From positions 5,922,501 to 5,968,034 of the forward strand of contig NZ_CP072597.1 of the NCBI RefSeq assembly GCF_018847975.1: 45,534 bases of DNA, read 5' to 3'. Below, piece by piece: positions 16,145 to 27,184 of this stretch. The DNA comes from Lysobacter sp. K5869. Its GTDB lineage: Bacteria > Pseudomonadota > Gammaproteobacteria > Xanthomonadales > Xanthomonadaceae. Below the pieces are notes generated by a model. The model did not search any database. It had not been told where the DNA came from and saw only the letters and a list, made by a program, of their open reading frames with translations. The position numbers and the translations under genes were made by a program. Every line of letters begins with the position of its first letter. Position 1 is the stretch's first letter.

Positions 16145-17509
16145 TCAGCGCCCCTGCAACGCCGCGAAGAACCGCCGCGGAGCGCCGTCGAAGCCGCCGT
16201 TGGACATGAACACGACGTGGTCGCCGGCGCGCGCGCGTTCGCGCAAGGCGGCGATCAAGGCGTCGGCATCGGGCACGGTCACGCCTTCGCCGCGCAAACC
16301 GGCGACGACCTTGCCGGCGTCCCAGGCCAGTTCGGGACGGTGCAGGAACACCACGGTGTCGGCTTCGCGCAGCGACGGCGCCAGCGCGTCGGCGTGCGCG
16401 CCCAGGCGCATGGAGTTGCTGCGCGGTTCCATCGCCACCACGATCCGCGCCGCGCCGACGCGCGCGCGCAGGCCGGCCAAGGTGGTTTCGATCGCGGTGG
16501 GGTGATGGGCGAAATCGTCGTAGACGGTGATGCCGCCGGCTTCGCCGATCACTTCCAGGCGGCGCTTGACGCTGCGGAACTGCGCCAGCGCCGGCAGCAC
16601 CGAGGCCACGTCCACGCCGACCGCGTTCGCGGCCGCCAGCGCGGCCAGCGCGTTCATCACGTTGTGGCGGCCGAGCAGCGGCCAATGCACTTCGCCGATT
16701 TCGGCGCCGTCGCGGATCACCGCGAACGCGCTGCCGTCGGCGGCGATCAGGCGCGCGCTCCATTCGTAATCGCCGCCGTCCAGGCCGAAGCGCTCGACCG
16801 GCGTCCAGCAGCCCATCGCCAGCACTTCGCCCAGGCGCGCGTCCTCGCCGTTGACGATCAGGCGGCCGCGACGCGGCACGGTGCGGACCAGATGGTGGAA
16901 CTGGCGCTGGATCGCGGCCACGTCGGGGAAGATGTCGGCGTGGTCGTATTCGAGGTTGTTGAGGATCGCCACCAGCGGACGGTAGTGGACGAACTTGCTG
17001 CGCTTGTCGAAGAACGCGGTGTCGTATTCGTCGGCCTCGACCACGAACTCGCGGCCCGCGCCGATGCGCGCGGAGGCGCCGAAGTCCTCGGCCACGCCGC
17101 CGATCAGAAAGCCCGGCGCGCGCCCGGCGGCTTCCAGCAGCCAGGTCAGGATCGTGGTGGTGGTGGTCTTGCCGTGGGTGCCGGCCACCGCCAGGGTGTC
17201 GCGGCCCGGCAGCACGCGCTCGCTCAGCCACTGCGCGCCGGAGGTGTAGCGCCGGCCGTCGTCGAGCACCTGTTCGACCGCGGCGTTGCCGCGCGAGAGC
17301 GCGTTGCCGACCACGATCTCGTCGCAGTCGGCGGAGATGTTGTCGGGCCGGTAGCCCTGGCGCAGGGCGATGCCGAGGCGTTCGAGCTGGGTCGACATCG
17401 GCGGGTATACCGCCTGATCGCTGCCTTCCACGTCGTGGCCGAGTTCGCGCGCGAGCGCGGCGACGCCGCCCATGAAGGTGCCGGCGATGCCGAGGATATG
17501 GAGTTTCAT
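16145..17509 (-). CDS. mpl: UDP-N-acetylmuramate:L-Ala-gamma-D-Glu-meso-DAP ligase
   Basis: A 454-aa Mur-ligase-family enzyme that reattaches recycled murein tripeptide to UDP-MurNAc. It starts MKLHILGIAGTFMGGVAALARELGH, a Mpl-specific N terminus. The ATP loop is GTHGKTTTTT near residue 110; later come VVEADEYDTAFFDKRSKFVHYRP, NNLEYDHADIF, LLGRHNVMNALAALAAA and DDFAHHPTAIETTL. Family length is 450-460. MurC differs in these central motifs. Cytoplasmic. It is followed on the same strand by no close partner and preceded by a secreted unknown protein. Confidence 0.96.
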   Translation of the reverse strand: MKLHILGIAGTFMGGVAALARELGHDVEGSDQAVYPPMSTQLERLGIALRQGYRPDNISADCDEIVVGNALSRGNAAVEQVLDDGRRYTSGAQWLSERVLPGRDTLAVAGTHGKTTTTTILTWLLEAAGRAPGFLIGGVAEDFGASARIGAGREFVVEADEYDTAFFDKRSKFVHYRPLVAILNNLEYDHADIFPDVAAIQRQFHHLVRTVPRRGRLIVNGEDARLGEVLAMGCWTPVERFGLDGGDYEWSARLIAADGSAFAVIRDGAEIGEVHWPLLGRHNVMNALAALAAANAVGVDVASVLPALAQFRSVKRRLEVIGEAGGITVYDDFAHHPTAIETTLAGLRARVGAARIVVAMEPRSNSMRLGAHADALAPSLREADTVVFLHRPELAWDAGKVVAGLRGEGVTVPDADALIAALRERARAGDHVVFMSNGGFDGAPRRFFAALQGR

Positions 17510-17550
17510 TCGTGGGCGGCTAAGAAATCGCGAAACGTAACCGACGTTAG

Positions 17551-18075
17551 TCAGTTCATGTGGGTTTTCAACAAGGCGACGATCTTGGGATCGTCGTTGG
17601 CGATATCGAAGCGTCCCGCGTCGATGGCGGCCAACGTGCTCTTGCACATGCTCCGCCGCCCCTGCTCCTGCGGCAGAGCCTTGATCATGTTCGCCATCAT
17701 CGGGCTGGTTTGTTCGATCACGGAGGTCCGGTACTGATCGAGTTCGGCGAGGTTCTTCGCCGCCTCGGCGCCGGCGCCGACTTCCTTCTTGATCGAGGCA
17801 TACACGCGCTCGGCGGCGGCGACATAACCGCCGTTGCGCTCCTCCCAGCGGACTAAGGACTGGCGCGACGCGTCGGCGAGATCGTTCGCCATGCCGGCAC
17901 AGTACGCCGTGGTCTCGGCGACCAGACGGCGCTTGGCGACGGGAGCCAACGCGGCGGCCCCGGCCACCTCGCCGGGGTTATCGTAGGTGAAGGGCTGCAC
18001 CGCCCCGGCGGTCGGTACCGCAGCGGCGAAGATCAGCCCCAGCGCGCAAAGCGCGCTCCGCACAATCGAATTCAT
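17551..18075 (-). CDS. Secreted protein of unknown function
   Basis: A 174-aa protein with a clear signal peptide (hydrophobic core ALCALGLIFAAAVP, cleavage near AGA at residue 25). The mature part is mainly helical and carries two cysteines (in TAYCAGMAND and SMCKSTLAA). I do not recognise the family. It lies between mpl and adk on the same strand with short gaps (41 and 18 bp), so it may be cotranscribed with adk and mpl, but nothing in the sequence links it to their functions. Confidence 0.8.
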   Translation of the reverse strand: MNSIVRSALCALGLIFAAAVPTAGAVQPFTYDNPGEVAGAAALAPVAKRRLVAETTAYCAGMANDLADASRQSLVRWEERNGGYVAAAERVYASIKKEVGAGAEAAKNLAELDQYRTSVIEQTSPMMANMIKALPQEQGRRSMCKSTLAAIDAGRFDIANDDPKIVALLKTHMN

Positions 18076-18093
18076 CCGCGAGCGGCCGCCCCG

Positions 18094-18672
18094 TCAACCC
18101 ACCGTCGGCGCCGGCTCCAGCGCCTCGACGATGCGGGTGAACACCTCATCCAGCGAGCCGACGCCGTCGACCACGGTCAGGCGGCCGTGCTGGCGGTAGT
18201 ACTCGATCACCGGCGCGGTCACGTCGTCGTAGACCTTCAGGCGGGTGCGCACGGCCTCGGGGCTGTCGTCCTTGCGGCCTTGTTCAGCGGCGCGGCCGGC
18301 GATGCGCTGGACCAGCAGGTCGGTCGACACGTCGAGCTGCACGGCGAAGTCCATCGGCTGGCCGATGCGCTTGAGCAGCGCGTCGAGCGCGTCGGCCTGG
18401 GCGAGGTTGCGCGGGTAGCCGTCGAGAATGAAGCCGCCGTGGGTGTCCGGACGCGAGAAGCGGTCCTCGAGCATGCCCAGCAGGATCTCGTCGCTGACCA
18501 GATTGCCGGCGTCCATCACCGCCTTGGCTTCCAGGCCCAGCTTGGACCCGGCGGCGACTTCGGCGCGCAACAGATCGCCGGTGGAAATATGCGGCACCTG
18601 CAGGTGGTCCTTGAGCCGTGCGGCTTGCGTGCCCTTGCCCGAACCGGGCGCGCCCAGAAGTACCAATCGCAT
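18094..18672 (-). CDS. adk: Adenylate kinase
   Basis: A 192-aa enzyme interconverting 2 ADP and ATP plus AMP. The P-loop GAPGSGKGT is at residues 7-15; STGDLLRAEVAAGS binds AMP; GFILDGYPRNLAQA contains the conserved Asp and Arg; RTRLKVYDD is near residue 150. The LID domain is short, as in xanthomonad enzymes. Two ATGs are possible (18672 and 18678); the inner one gives the family N terminus MRLVLLG and lies 8 nt after GGAG. Divergent from the PPi-dependent phosphofructokinase, sharing its upstream region. Confidence 0.96.
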   Translation of the reverse strand: MRLVLLGAPGSGKGTQAARLKDHLQVPHISTGDLLRAEVAAGSKLGLEAKAVMDAGNLVSDEILLGMLEDRFSRPDTHGGFILDGYPRNLAQADALDALLKRIGQPMDFAVQLDVSTDLLVQRIAGRAAEQGRKDDSPEAVRTRLKVYDDVTAPVIEYYRQHGRLTVVDGVGSLDEVFTRIVEALEPAPTVG

Positions 18673-18866
18673 CAACATCGCTCCTAAAACAAATGAAACC
18701 GTGGCGCCCGCCGCGCGCTGCGGCGGGCTTGGCCCCGCGGCCGCTGTCGGGCCGTTGCGGGGCTGGCCTGGACCGGGGGCGGCGCTACACTCGAAGCGGC
18801 CTGCCACCCGCCGGGCGGAATATTGCGGCCAGCTTACCGCAAACCGGCGCCAATCCTGGAATCCCC

Positions 18867-20159
18867 ATGCCGACTGCCAAAACCGCCAGAAAATCCCCTG
18901 GCAAGATCGCCGGAAACCTGCTTTACGCGCAATCCGGCGGTGTGACCGCCGTCATCAACGCCACCGCCGCCGGGGTCATCGAGGCGGCCCGGGCGCGCAA
19001 GGTGCGGGTGCTGGCCGCCCGCAACGGCATCCTCGGCGCCCTGCGCGAGGAGCTGATCGACACCTCCAAGGAATCGGCCGCGGCGATCCGCGCCCTCGGC
19101 CACACCCCGGGCGGCGCGTTCGGTTCGTGCCGGCTCAAGCTCAAGGCGCTGGACGCCGACCGCGCCCGCTACGAGCGCCTGCTGGCGGTGTTCCAGGCCC
19201 ACGACGTGCGCTGGTTCCTCTACAACGGCGGCAACGATTCGGCCGACACGGCGCTCAAGGTCTCGCAGCTGGCGGCCGAGTACGGCTACCCGCTGACCTG
19301 CGTCGGCGTGCCCAAGACCGTCGACAACGATCTGGCCGTGACCGACTGCTGCCCGGGCTTCGGCTCGGCCGCCAAGTACACCGCGGTGTCGGTGCGCGAG
19401 GCCGCGCTGGACGTGGCGGCGATGGCCGAGACCTCGACCAAGGTCTTCGTCTACGAGGCCATGGGCCGCCACGCCGGCTGGCTCGCCGCCGCGGCCGGCC
19501 TCGCCGGCGACGGCGCCGACGCGGCCCCGCACCTGATCCTGTTCCCCGAGCGCCCGTTCGAGGAAGCCGACTTCTTCGCCAAGGTGAAGGCCACGGTCGA
19601 ACGCGTGGGCTATTGCGTGGTGGTCGCCAGCGAAGGCATCCAGACCCCGGACGGCCGCTTCGTCGCCGACGCCGGCGGCGGCAAGGATTCCTTCGGCCAC
19701 ACCCAGCTCGGCGGCGTCGCTTCGCATCTGGCCGGGCGGGTCAAGGACGCGCTCGGCTACAAGGTGCATTGGGCGCTGCCGGATTACCTGCAGCGTTCGG
19801 CGCGGCATCTGGCCTCCAAGACCGACGTCGAGCAAGCGCGCGCGGCCGGCAAGGCGGCGGTGGAGTACGCGCTCAAGGGCATGAACTCGGTGATGCCGGT
19901 GATCGTGCGCAGTTCCGACGCGCCGTACCGCTGGAAGATCGAGCCGGCGCCGTTGGACAAGATCGCCAACCGCGAGAAGAAGATGCCGGCGAACTTCATC
20001 CGCAAGGACGGTTACGGCATCACCGCCCAGGCGCGGAAGTATCTGGAGCCGCTGATCCGCGGCGAAGCGCCGCCGCCGTACGGGCGCGACGGCCTGCCGC
20101 AGTACGTGACGCTGAAGAACGCGGCGGTGAAGGCCAAGCTGCCGCCGTACGAGGGCTGA
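18867..20159 (+). CDS. pfp: Pyrophosphate-dependent 6-phosphofructokinase
   Basis: A 430-aa enzyme phosphorylating fructose-6-phosphate reversibly with PPi instead of ATP. Diagnostic PPi-type residues are visible: YNGGNDSADT (Asp124 follows Asn123, where ATP enzymes have Gly) and PKTVDNDL, followed by PGFGSAAKYTAVS and MGRHAGWLAAAA. Length and order match the long clade of proteobacterial PFPs. Many xanthomonads use this enzyme in place of ATP-PFK. It sits next to adk and 4-13 kb from the membrane and soluble pyrophosphatases. Its stop is 10 bp before the GTG of an AraC regulator. Confidence 0.95.
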   Translation: MPTAKTARKSPGKIAGNLLYAQSGGVTAVINATAAGVIEAARARKVRVLAARNGILGALREELIDTSKESAAAIRALGHTPGGAFGSCRLKLKALDADRARYERLLAVFQAHDVRWFLYNGGNDSADTALKVSQLAAEYGYPLTCVGVPKTVDNDLAVTDCCPGFGSAAKYTAVSVREAALDVAAMAETSTKVFVYEAMGRHAGWLAAAAGLAGDGADAAPHLILFPERPFEEADFFAKVKATVERVGYCVVVASEGIQTPDGRFVADAGGGKDSFGHTQLGGVASHLAGRVKDALGYKVHWALPDYLQRSARHLASKTDVEQARAAGKAAVEYALKGMNSVMPVIVRSSDAPYRWKIEPAPLDKIANREKKMPANFIRKDGYGITAQARKYLEPLIRGEAPPPYGRDGLPQYVTLKNAAVKAKLPPYEG

Positions 20160-20169
20160 GGAGAACGCC

Positions 20170-21024
20170 GTGTCCGCCGGCGCGCCGTGGCTGCCGCAAT
20201 TGCGGCCCTGGATCGAAACGGTCTGGGTCTGCGCGCGGCCGGACGCGGCGCCCGGGCACGCGCGCGAGCATTCGTTGCCGAGCGGCGCGATGCATCTGGC
20301 GGTGCGCTTGGACGGGCCGCCGCTGCGTTTGTACGCCGACGCGGACGACGCGGTCGGTCGCGCGCTCGGCCCGGCGGTGGTGGCCGGCGCGCGCGCCGGC
20401 TACAGCATCAAGGACACCTCGCAACCGGCCGCTTCGGTCGGCGCGGTGTTGCGGCCGGGCGCGGCCTTGGCGCTGTTCGGGGTGTCGGCGGCCGAGTTGG
20501 AAGCGCGCCATGTCGGCCTGGACGAGTTGTGCGGCGCGGGCGCGGCGGACGCGTTGTACGAGCGATTGGCGGCGGTGGCCGATCCGTCGCTGCGGCGGCG
20601 GGCGTTCGAGGATTTTCTGAGCGCGCGGCTGCGGCCGGTGCGCGGTTTGGATCCGCAGATCGTGCGCGCCGTGCGCCAACTCGACGGCGTGGCCGCGCCG
20701 TTGCGCGCGGACGACGAGCGCCGCGTGGCCGCGTGGGTCGAAGCCAACGGACGCAGCCACCGCCGTTTCATCGCCGGCTTCCGCGACGCCGCGGGGCTGA
20801 GCCCGAAACGCTACGCGCGGGTGCTGCGGTTTAAGCGCTTGCTGCAGGCGCTGAGCGCGACGCCGCGGCCGGATTGGGCGCAGTTGGCATTGGACGCCGG
20901 GTATTTCGATCAGTCTCATCTGATCCGCGAGTTCCGCGAATTCGCCGGGGTGTCGCCGCGGGCGTATCTGGCGGCGCGGGCGGCGTCGCCGCATCACCTG
21001 CCGGTGGTTGCGCCGCGGCGGTAA
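20170..21024 (+). CDS. AraC-family transcriptional regulator
   Basis: A 284-aa regulator. The C-terminal 100 residues hold two helix-turn-helix units: GRSHRRFIAGFRDAAGLSPKRY and DAGYFDQSHLIREFREFAGVSPRAYL, both with the AraC spacing. The N-terminal 180 residues look like the DUF6597-type ligand domain (SLPSGAMHLAVRLDG). It begins with GTG, 10 bp after the pfp stop, preceded by GAGGAG, so it may be cotranscribed with pfp. A VOC protein lies 296 bp downstream; AraC-VOC pairs of this type are common. Effector unknown. Confidence 0.9.
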   Translation: MSAGAPWLPQLRPWIETVWVCARPDAAPGHAREHSLPSGAMHLAVRLDGPPLRLYADADDAVGRALGPAVVAGARAGYSIKDTSQPAASVGAVLRPGAALALFGVSAAELEARHVGLDELCGAGAADALYERLAAVADPSLRRRAFEDFLSARLRPVRGLDPQIVRAVRQLDGVAAPLRADDERRVAAWVEANGRSHRRFIAGFRDAAGLSPKRYARVLRFKRLLQALSATPRPDWAQLALDAGYFDQSHLIREFREFAGVSPRAYLAARAASPHHLPVVAPRR

Positions 21025-21050
21025 CGCTGCGGCGCTCGCATCGGGGCGAG

Positions 21051-21221
21051 TGTAGGAGCGGCGTGAGCCGCGATCGCGACACCTGGCTTGCGACGCAACC
21101 TGCTGCAACGCGGTCGCGGCTTGCGCCGCTCCTACAGGGGCTTTCGGCTGTATTGGTGTGGCCGTCTTTACGGCGCGACCTGTCGCAGCGCGGTCGCGGC
21201 TTACGCCGCTCCTACCAGGGG
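21051..21221. repeat. Three REP-like repeats
   Basis: One forward copy (21051-21080) and two reverse copies (about 21109-21140 and 21189-21221) of the GTAGGAGCGGCGCGAGCC family fill the gap between the AraC and VOC genes. The third has an inserted base and a CGTAAGCC variant. Confidence 0.85.
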
Positions 21222-21319
21222 CGATCCGGCGGGGCGGGCGGGCGCGAGGGTAAATTTTGTCCAATACCGGGCGGCGCATGCGGGCGCACGCTGCGTCCAC
21301 CTCAATCCAGGAGTCCGCC

Positions 21320-21784
21320 ATGGCCGTGCACGAATTGTTTTCCTATCTCTGCGTCGGCGACGCCCAGGCCGCGGTCGCGTTCTATTGCAAGGTGTTCGAC
21401 GCCACCGAGAAATTCCGCCTGGTCGAGCCGGGCGGGCGCATCGGCCATGTCGAGCTGGATCTGGGCGGCACCACGCTGATGCTGTGCGAGGAATTCCCCG
21501 AGGTCGACATCCATCGCCCGGTCGCCGGCGCCGGCCACAGCCACACCTTGCATCTGCACGTGGACGACGCCGACGACGTGGTCGGCCGCGCGGTCGCCGC
21601 CGGCGCGCGGCTGGCGATGGCGCCGCGCGATCATTTCTACGGCGAGCGTTCGGGCACGGTGATCGATCCGTTCGGCCATCGCTGGAACATCGGCCACAGC
21701 ATCGAAGCGATGGACCCGGCGGAGATGCAGCGCCGCTACGAACGCGATCCCGATTGCGGCGGCACCGAACCCGCCGCCGGTTGA
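21320..21784 (+). CDS. VOC-family (glyoxalase/bleomycin-resistance-like) protein
   Basis: A 154-aa protein of the vicinal-oxygen-chelate fold with two beta-alpha-beta-beta-beta halves. Visible: LFSYLCVGDAQAAVAFYCKVF at the start, GHVELDLGGTTLML, HTLHLHVDDADDVVGRAVAAGA and the closing TVIDPFGHRWNIGHSIE. AGGAG 7 nt before the ATG fixes the start. It resembles the PhnB/YdcJ-like group used as dioxygenase, isomerase or binding proteins; the substrate cannot be told. The upstream AraC gene is a likely regulator by association only. Confidence 0.9.
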   Translation: MAVHELFSYLCVGDAQAAVAFYCKVFDATEKFRLVEPGGRIGHVELDLGGTTLMLCEEFPEVDIHRPVAGAGHSHTLHLHVDDADDVVGRAVAAGARLAMAPRDHFYGERSGTVIDPFGHRWNIGHSIEAMDPAEMQRRYERDPDCGGTEPAAG

Positions 21785-22104
21785 TCGTGCCCTACCCGCT
21801 GGCGGCGCGGCGCCGCCGGTCGGCTCGCGGCGTCGCGGCGATGCCTTAACGGCGCCGCCGCGATGCCATCGAAACCCCTTCGCGGCCGCGCCACGGCAGC
21901 GGCGCCCGCGCGCCCCGCCGACCTCCCGCCCGGCCCCGGGCCGCGCCCATCTGTGCGCCACGTCGCCAATGCCCGGTCCGGCCCGCCGCGGCCAACCGAA
22001 AAACGTTGAACCGCCCACCCGATTGCGGCAATCTGCCGCCGCAAGCGTTCGTGCGGGATCAGGGCGCAGGGACGCAACGCTTCAGTCATTACAGGGAGTC
22101 CTTC
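21785..22104. other. Gene-free interval
   Basis: About 320 bp of very GC-rich DNA with no supportable reading frame. It presumably holds the promoter of the secreted protein starting at 22105; GGGAG at 22094-22098 is its ribosome site. No further signal seen. Confidence 0.5.
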
Positions 22105-22914
22105 ATGAAAGGCAGGTTTCTGGTTCCGTTGTTGCTGTTGATCCCCTCCGTCTCGGCCGTCGCCGGCCAGTGCGAAGACAATTTCGTCAAGCGCGGCAAT
22201 GCGCTCACCGGCACCGAGTACTTCACCTCGAACACGGTGAAGGGGCTTTCGATCGCCAGCGCGATCGGCCAGGTCCGCAATGCCGGCATCGCCCGCAACA
22301 TGGCCGTGCTCAGCGAGGACACCGTCGGCGGCAGCCTGGTGCTGGAAGAGCCGTCCACCGCGATGAGCCGCCCGCTGCCGCTGCAGATCACCGCCGACAG
22401 CGCCGGCACCGTGACCGCCACGCTGAAGCTGCGCCGCGGCGCGTTCGGCCATCCCGACACGATCAAGAAGGGCATTTGCGACATGATCGGCGCGCTGCAG
22501 CCGGGCAAGACCGCGCCGCCGCGCTCGGCCGCGCCGAAGGCTCTGCCGATCGTGATCGGCGCGCCGCAGCTGGCCAAGGAAATCGAAACCCAGGCCAAGG
22601 AAAACGCCGCCGTCGTCGCCGACCGCTACAAGGGCCGCGTCTACACGGTGAAGGGCAGCAACGCCGGCGTCAGCGACGGCAAGAACGGCAAGTACTACGT
22701 GACCTTCCAGGCCACCACCTCGCTGATCCCGGGTCTGGCCGACAGCGACCGCCGCCTGTTCGAGACCCGCGTGCGCTGCCAGCTGCGTCCGGACCAGAAG
22801 GCCTATGCGCTGACCCTGCGGGCCAACGACCGCATCCAGCTCACCGGCACCTTCGACGAGTACAACGACACCGACTTCGTGGTCGAACTCAAGGACTGCG
22901 TCGGCGTGCGCTGA
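22105..22914 (+). CDS. Secreted protein with C-terminal OB-fold-like domain
   Basis: A 269-aa exported protein: signal peptide MKGRFLVPLLLLIPSVSAVAG, cleaved after AVA. The last 100 residues (VVADRYKGRVYTVKGSN to VVELKDCVGVR) resemble the tRNA_anti-like OB-fold found in secreted bacterial proteins: a short beta barrel with a CQL cysteine and a final ELKDC cysteine that could pair. The middle has a Pro-rich linker near residue 135. Function unknown. Followed by a strong terminator. GGGAG before the ATG supports the start. Confidence 0.82.
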   Translation: MKGRFLVPLLLLIPSVSAVAGQCEDNFVKRGNALTGTEYFTSNTVKGLSIASAIGQVRNAGIARNMAVLSEDTVGGSLVLEEPSTAMSRPLPLQITADSAGTVTATLKLRRGAFGHPDTIKKGICDMIGALQPGKTAPPRSAAPKALPIVIGAPQLAKEIETQAKENAAVVADRYKGRVYTVKGSNAGVSDGKNGKYYVTFQATTSLIPGLADSDRRLFETRVRCQLRPDQKAYALTLRANDRIQLTGTFDEYNDTDFVVELKDCVGVR

Positions 22915-22940
22915 GCCGCCGTCTCGCCTGCGCAACACAG

Positions 22941-22968
22941 CGAAAGGGCCGCGCGAGCGGCCCTTTCG
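22941..22968. terminator. Bidirectional intrinsic terminator
   Basis: Inverted repeat CGAAAGGGCCGC-gcga-GCGGCCCTTTCG between two convergent genes for secreted proteins; AAA and TTT at the outer ends allow function in both directions. Confidence 0.75.
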
Positions 22969-23006
22969 TCGTTTCCGGCATCGGTATTTTCAGCGCGGCG
23001 TCGCGC

Positions 23007-23528
23007 TCAGCCGCCGCAGGCCTTGCCTTCGACCGTCATCGCCGCGGCGAACATCGGCACCGGCGTCAGCTTGGCGGCTTCGGCGCGGGCCTTCTCGTCC
23101 TGCAGGTACAGCCGCGCGCGGCCTTGCGCGTCGAGCTCCGGCGGCGCCACCGCGGCCGGCCGGCGCCACACCCGCACCACCGCGCGCTGGCTCGGACAGG
23201 CCGCGCTGGGCACCCGGATCAGATCGTTGAACTTCCAGCCCCCGGCTTCCGACGGCTGCGCCTTGGCCGCGTCGACGAAGCGCGCGCGCGGCTGGCAATT
23301 GGGGCTGCTGCGCACGACCGCGAATTTGTACGGCTGCGCGGCCTCGCCGGTGAACATGCCTTCCAGGCGCGCGCAGGCCTCGGGAATCTGCCGCAGCGTG
23401 TGCACGGCGCCGACCGCCTGCGGCGGCGCCGAAGCCGAACGCTGGATTTCGGGGGTCGGCTCGGCGGCGTGGGCGGCGAACCCGGCCAGCGTCAGCGCGG
23501 CGGCGGAAAAGAGCGGCGAAAAGCGCAT
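23007..23528 (-). CDS. Secreted protein of unknown function
   Basis: A 173-aa exported protein with signal peptide MRFSPLFSAAALTLAGFAAHA. The mature part contains four cysteines (EACARLEG, NCQPRAR, AACPSQR, KACGG), probably two disulfides. I do not recognise the family. It converges on the OB-fold protein gene and shares its terminator. The next gene upstream on the same strand encodes a cysteine-rich peptide, 127 bp away. Confidence 0.78.
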   Translation of the reverse strand: MRFSPLFSAAALTLAGFAAHAAEPTPEIQRSASAPPQAVGAVHTLRQIPEACARLEGMFTGEAAQPYKFAVVRSSPNCQPRARFVDAAKAQPSEAGGWKFNDLIRVPSAACPSQRAVVRVWRRPAAVAPPELDAQGRARLYLQDEKARAEAAKLTPVPMFAAAMTVEGKACGG

Positions 23529-23655
23529 GGCGCGACTCCGGTTGCGGGGCCGGGGCAGCCTCGCACGCAAAGGCTGAACCGCCACTTCATCCCCGCCCCG
23601 GCGAGACGGGACGCGGCGACCTCCGCCGCGTCCCGCGCCGCCTGGCCCGCGCGGC

Positions 23656-23853
23656 TTACTCGACGACTTCCGGGGTGATGCACTTGCCCTGCACGCAGCA
23701 GGCCCAGCAATAGGCCTGGGTGCCGCCGCCGAGCTTGCACTCGTAGATGCACTGCGCCATCTCCGGGGTGATGCTGGCGCCGCCGGCGAACGCGGTCGCG
23801 CCCAGGCCCATGCCGAACACCAGCGCGCACACCGCCATCAGCTTCTTGCTCAT
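23656..23853 (-). CDS. Small secreted cysteine-rich peptide
   Basis: A 65-aa precursor with a signal peptide (MSKKLMAVCALVFGMGLGAT, cleavage after AFA near residue 23) and a mature region of about 42 residues holding six Cys (35, 39, 49, 52, 53, 58), enough for three disulfides. The mature part begins ITPE and ends CITPEVVE, so an ITPE motif brackets the Cys core. AAGGAG 6 nt before the ATG is an excellent ribosome site and argues for a real gene although the frame is short. I do not recognise it. It could be a secreted effector, a toxin-like knottin or a bacteriocin; a modified peptide (RiPP) is less likely because no modifying enzyme is adjacent. Confidence 0.72.
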   Translation of the reverse strand: MSKKLMAVCALVFGMGLGATAFAGGASITPEMAQCIYECKLGGGTQAYCWACCVQGKCITPEVVE

Positions 23854-24518
23854 GTGGACTCCTTCCCTTGTCGGATTGCATCGGCGCCGGGCTGAATCGG
23901 GACGGCGTCGCGGCACCGAACGCGCCGCCCCGGAGACGAGCGACCGAGCGGCCGCGCGCGGCAACCTCGAGTGCGTCGGACATCGGCCGTCCGCCCGCGC
24001 GCGCATGGCGTCGCCCGGACGTTCCGCTGGCCCATGGCCGCCCCCGCGGCCCGCATCCCCTGCCGCGCGCCGCGGCAGCGGTCGCGCACGCCGATCTAAG
24101 GGTGCGCGCGACGCGCTGTCAAACCGGCGCGCGGCGCGCGCGCATCGCACGCGCCGGCGGCGCATCGCGTTGCGGCTGCGCAACATGCGCGCGGACGGCG
24201 CGCGACGCGCACGACGCGGCCGCGTCAAGCGCCCGCACGGGGAGGAACCGGGAACAAAACGCAAAGGTTCCGTGACTGCAGTCGCAGCCCCGCCGCCGCC
24301 GCCGCGCGCGCGGGCGCGACCGCCGCCGCGCGCCCGGTTTCGCCGGCACAGCCCCTATGCGATAGTCGGATCGCGCCGCGCACGCAACGCGGCCACGCTG
24401 CGACGCAACACGTCCAGCGCGCGAAAGCGATCCGCGGAACACCGGTCCACGACCGCTCGCGGCACAAGTCGAATCCGTTGTCCCGTGATCTCCACTTTTC
24501 CAACCGGGGAGGGGTTTC
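23854..24518. other. Gene-free interval upstream of hppA
   Basis: About 665 bp of extremely GC-rich DNA. Open frames here are unsupported shadows, rich in Arg and Ala. It lies between divergent genes and should hold both promoters. A GCC/CGC low-complexity stretch lies near 24285-24345. The only clear signal is GGGGAGGGG at 24507-24515 before hppA. Confidence 0.5.
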
Positions 24519-27071
<2,553 letters not shown>

Positions 27072-27087
27072 CTCGACTTCGCGCAAC

Positions 27088-27121
27088 GAAAACGGCGGCC
27101 CTGCGGCCGCCGTTTTCTTTT
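27088..27121 (+). terminator. Intrinsic terminator of hppA
   Basis: Stem AACGGCGGCC-ctgc-GGCCGCCGTT with a T-rich tail (TTCTTTT) 16 bp after the hppA stop. Confidence 0.85.
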
Positions 27122-27184
27122 GCGTGCGCTCGGTCCCGTCGCTTTGGCGCACACTACCCACCCTTTCCAGCAAGGACCGCTCCG

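Noticed and set aside
27072..27087. HppA-OmpA fusion as a frameshift artefact
   Set aside because: The frame is continuous from pump to OmpA domain through a typical low-complexity linker, and a terminator follows directly; no sign of an internal start or stop.
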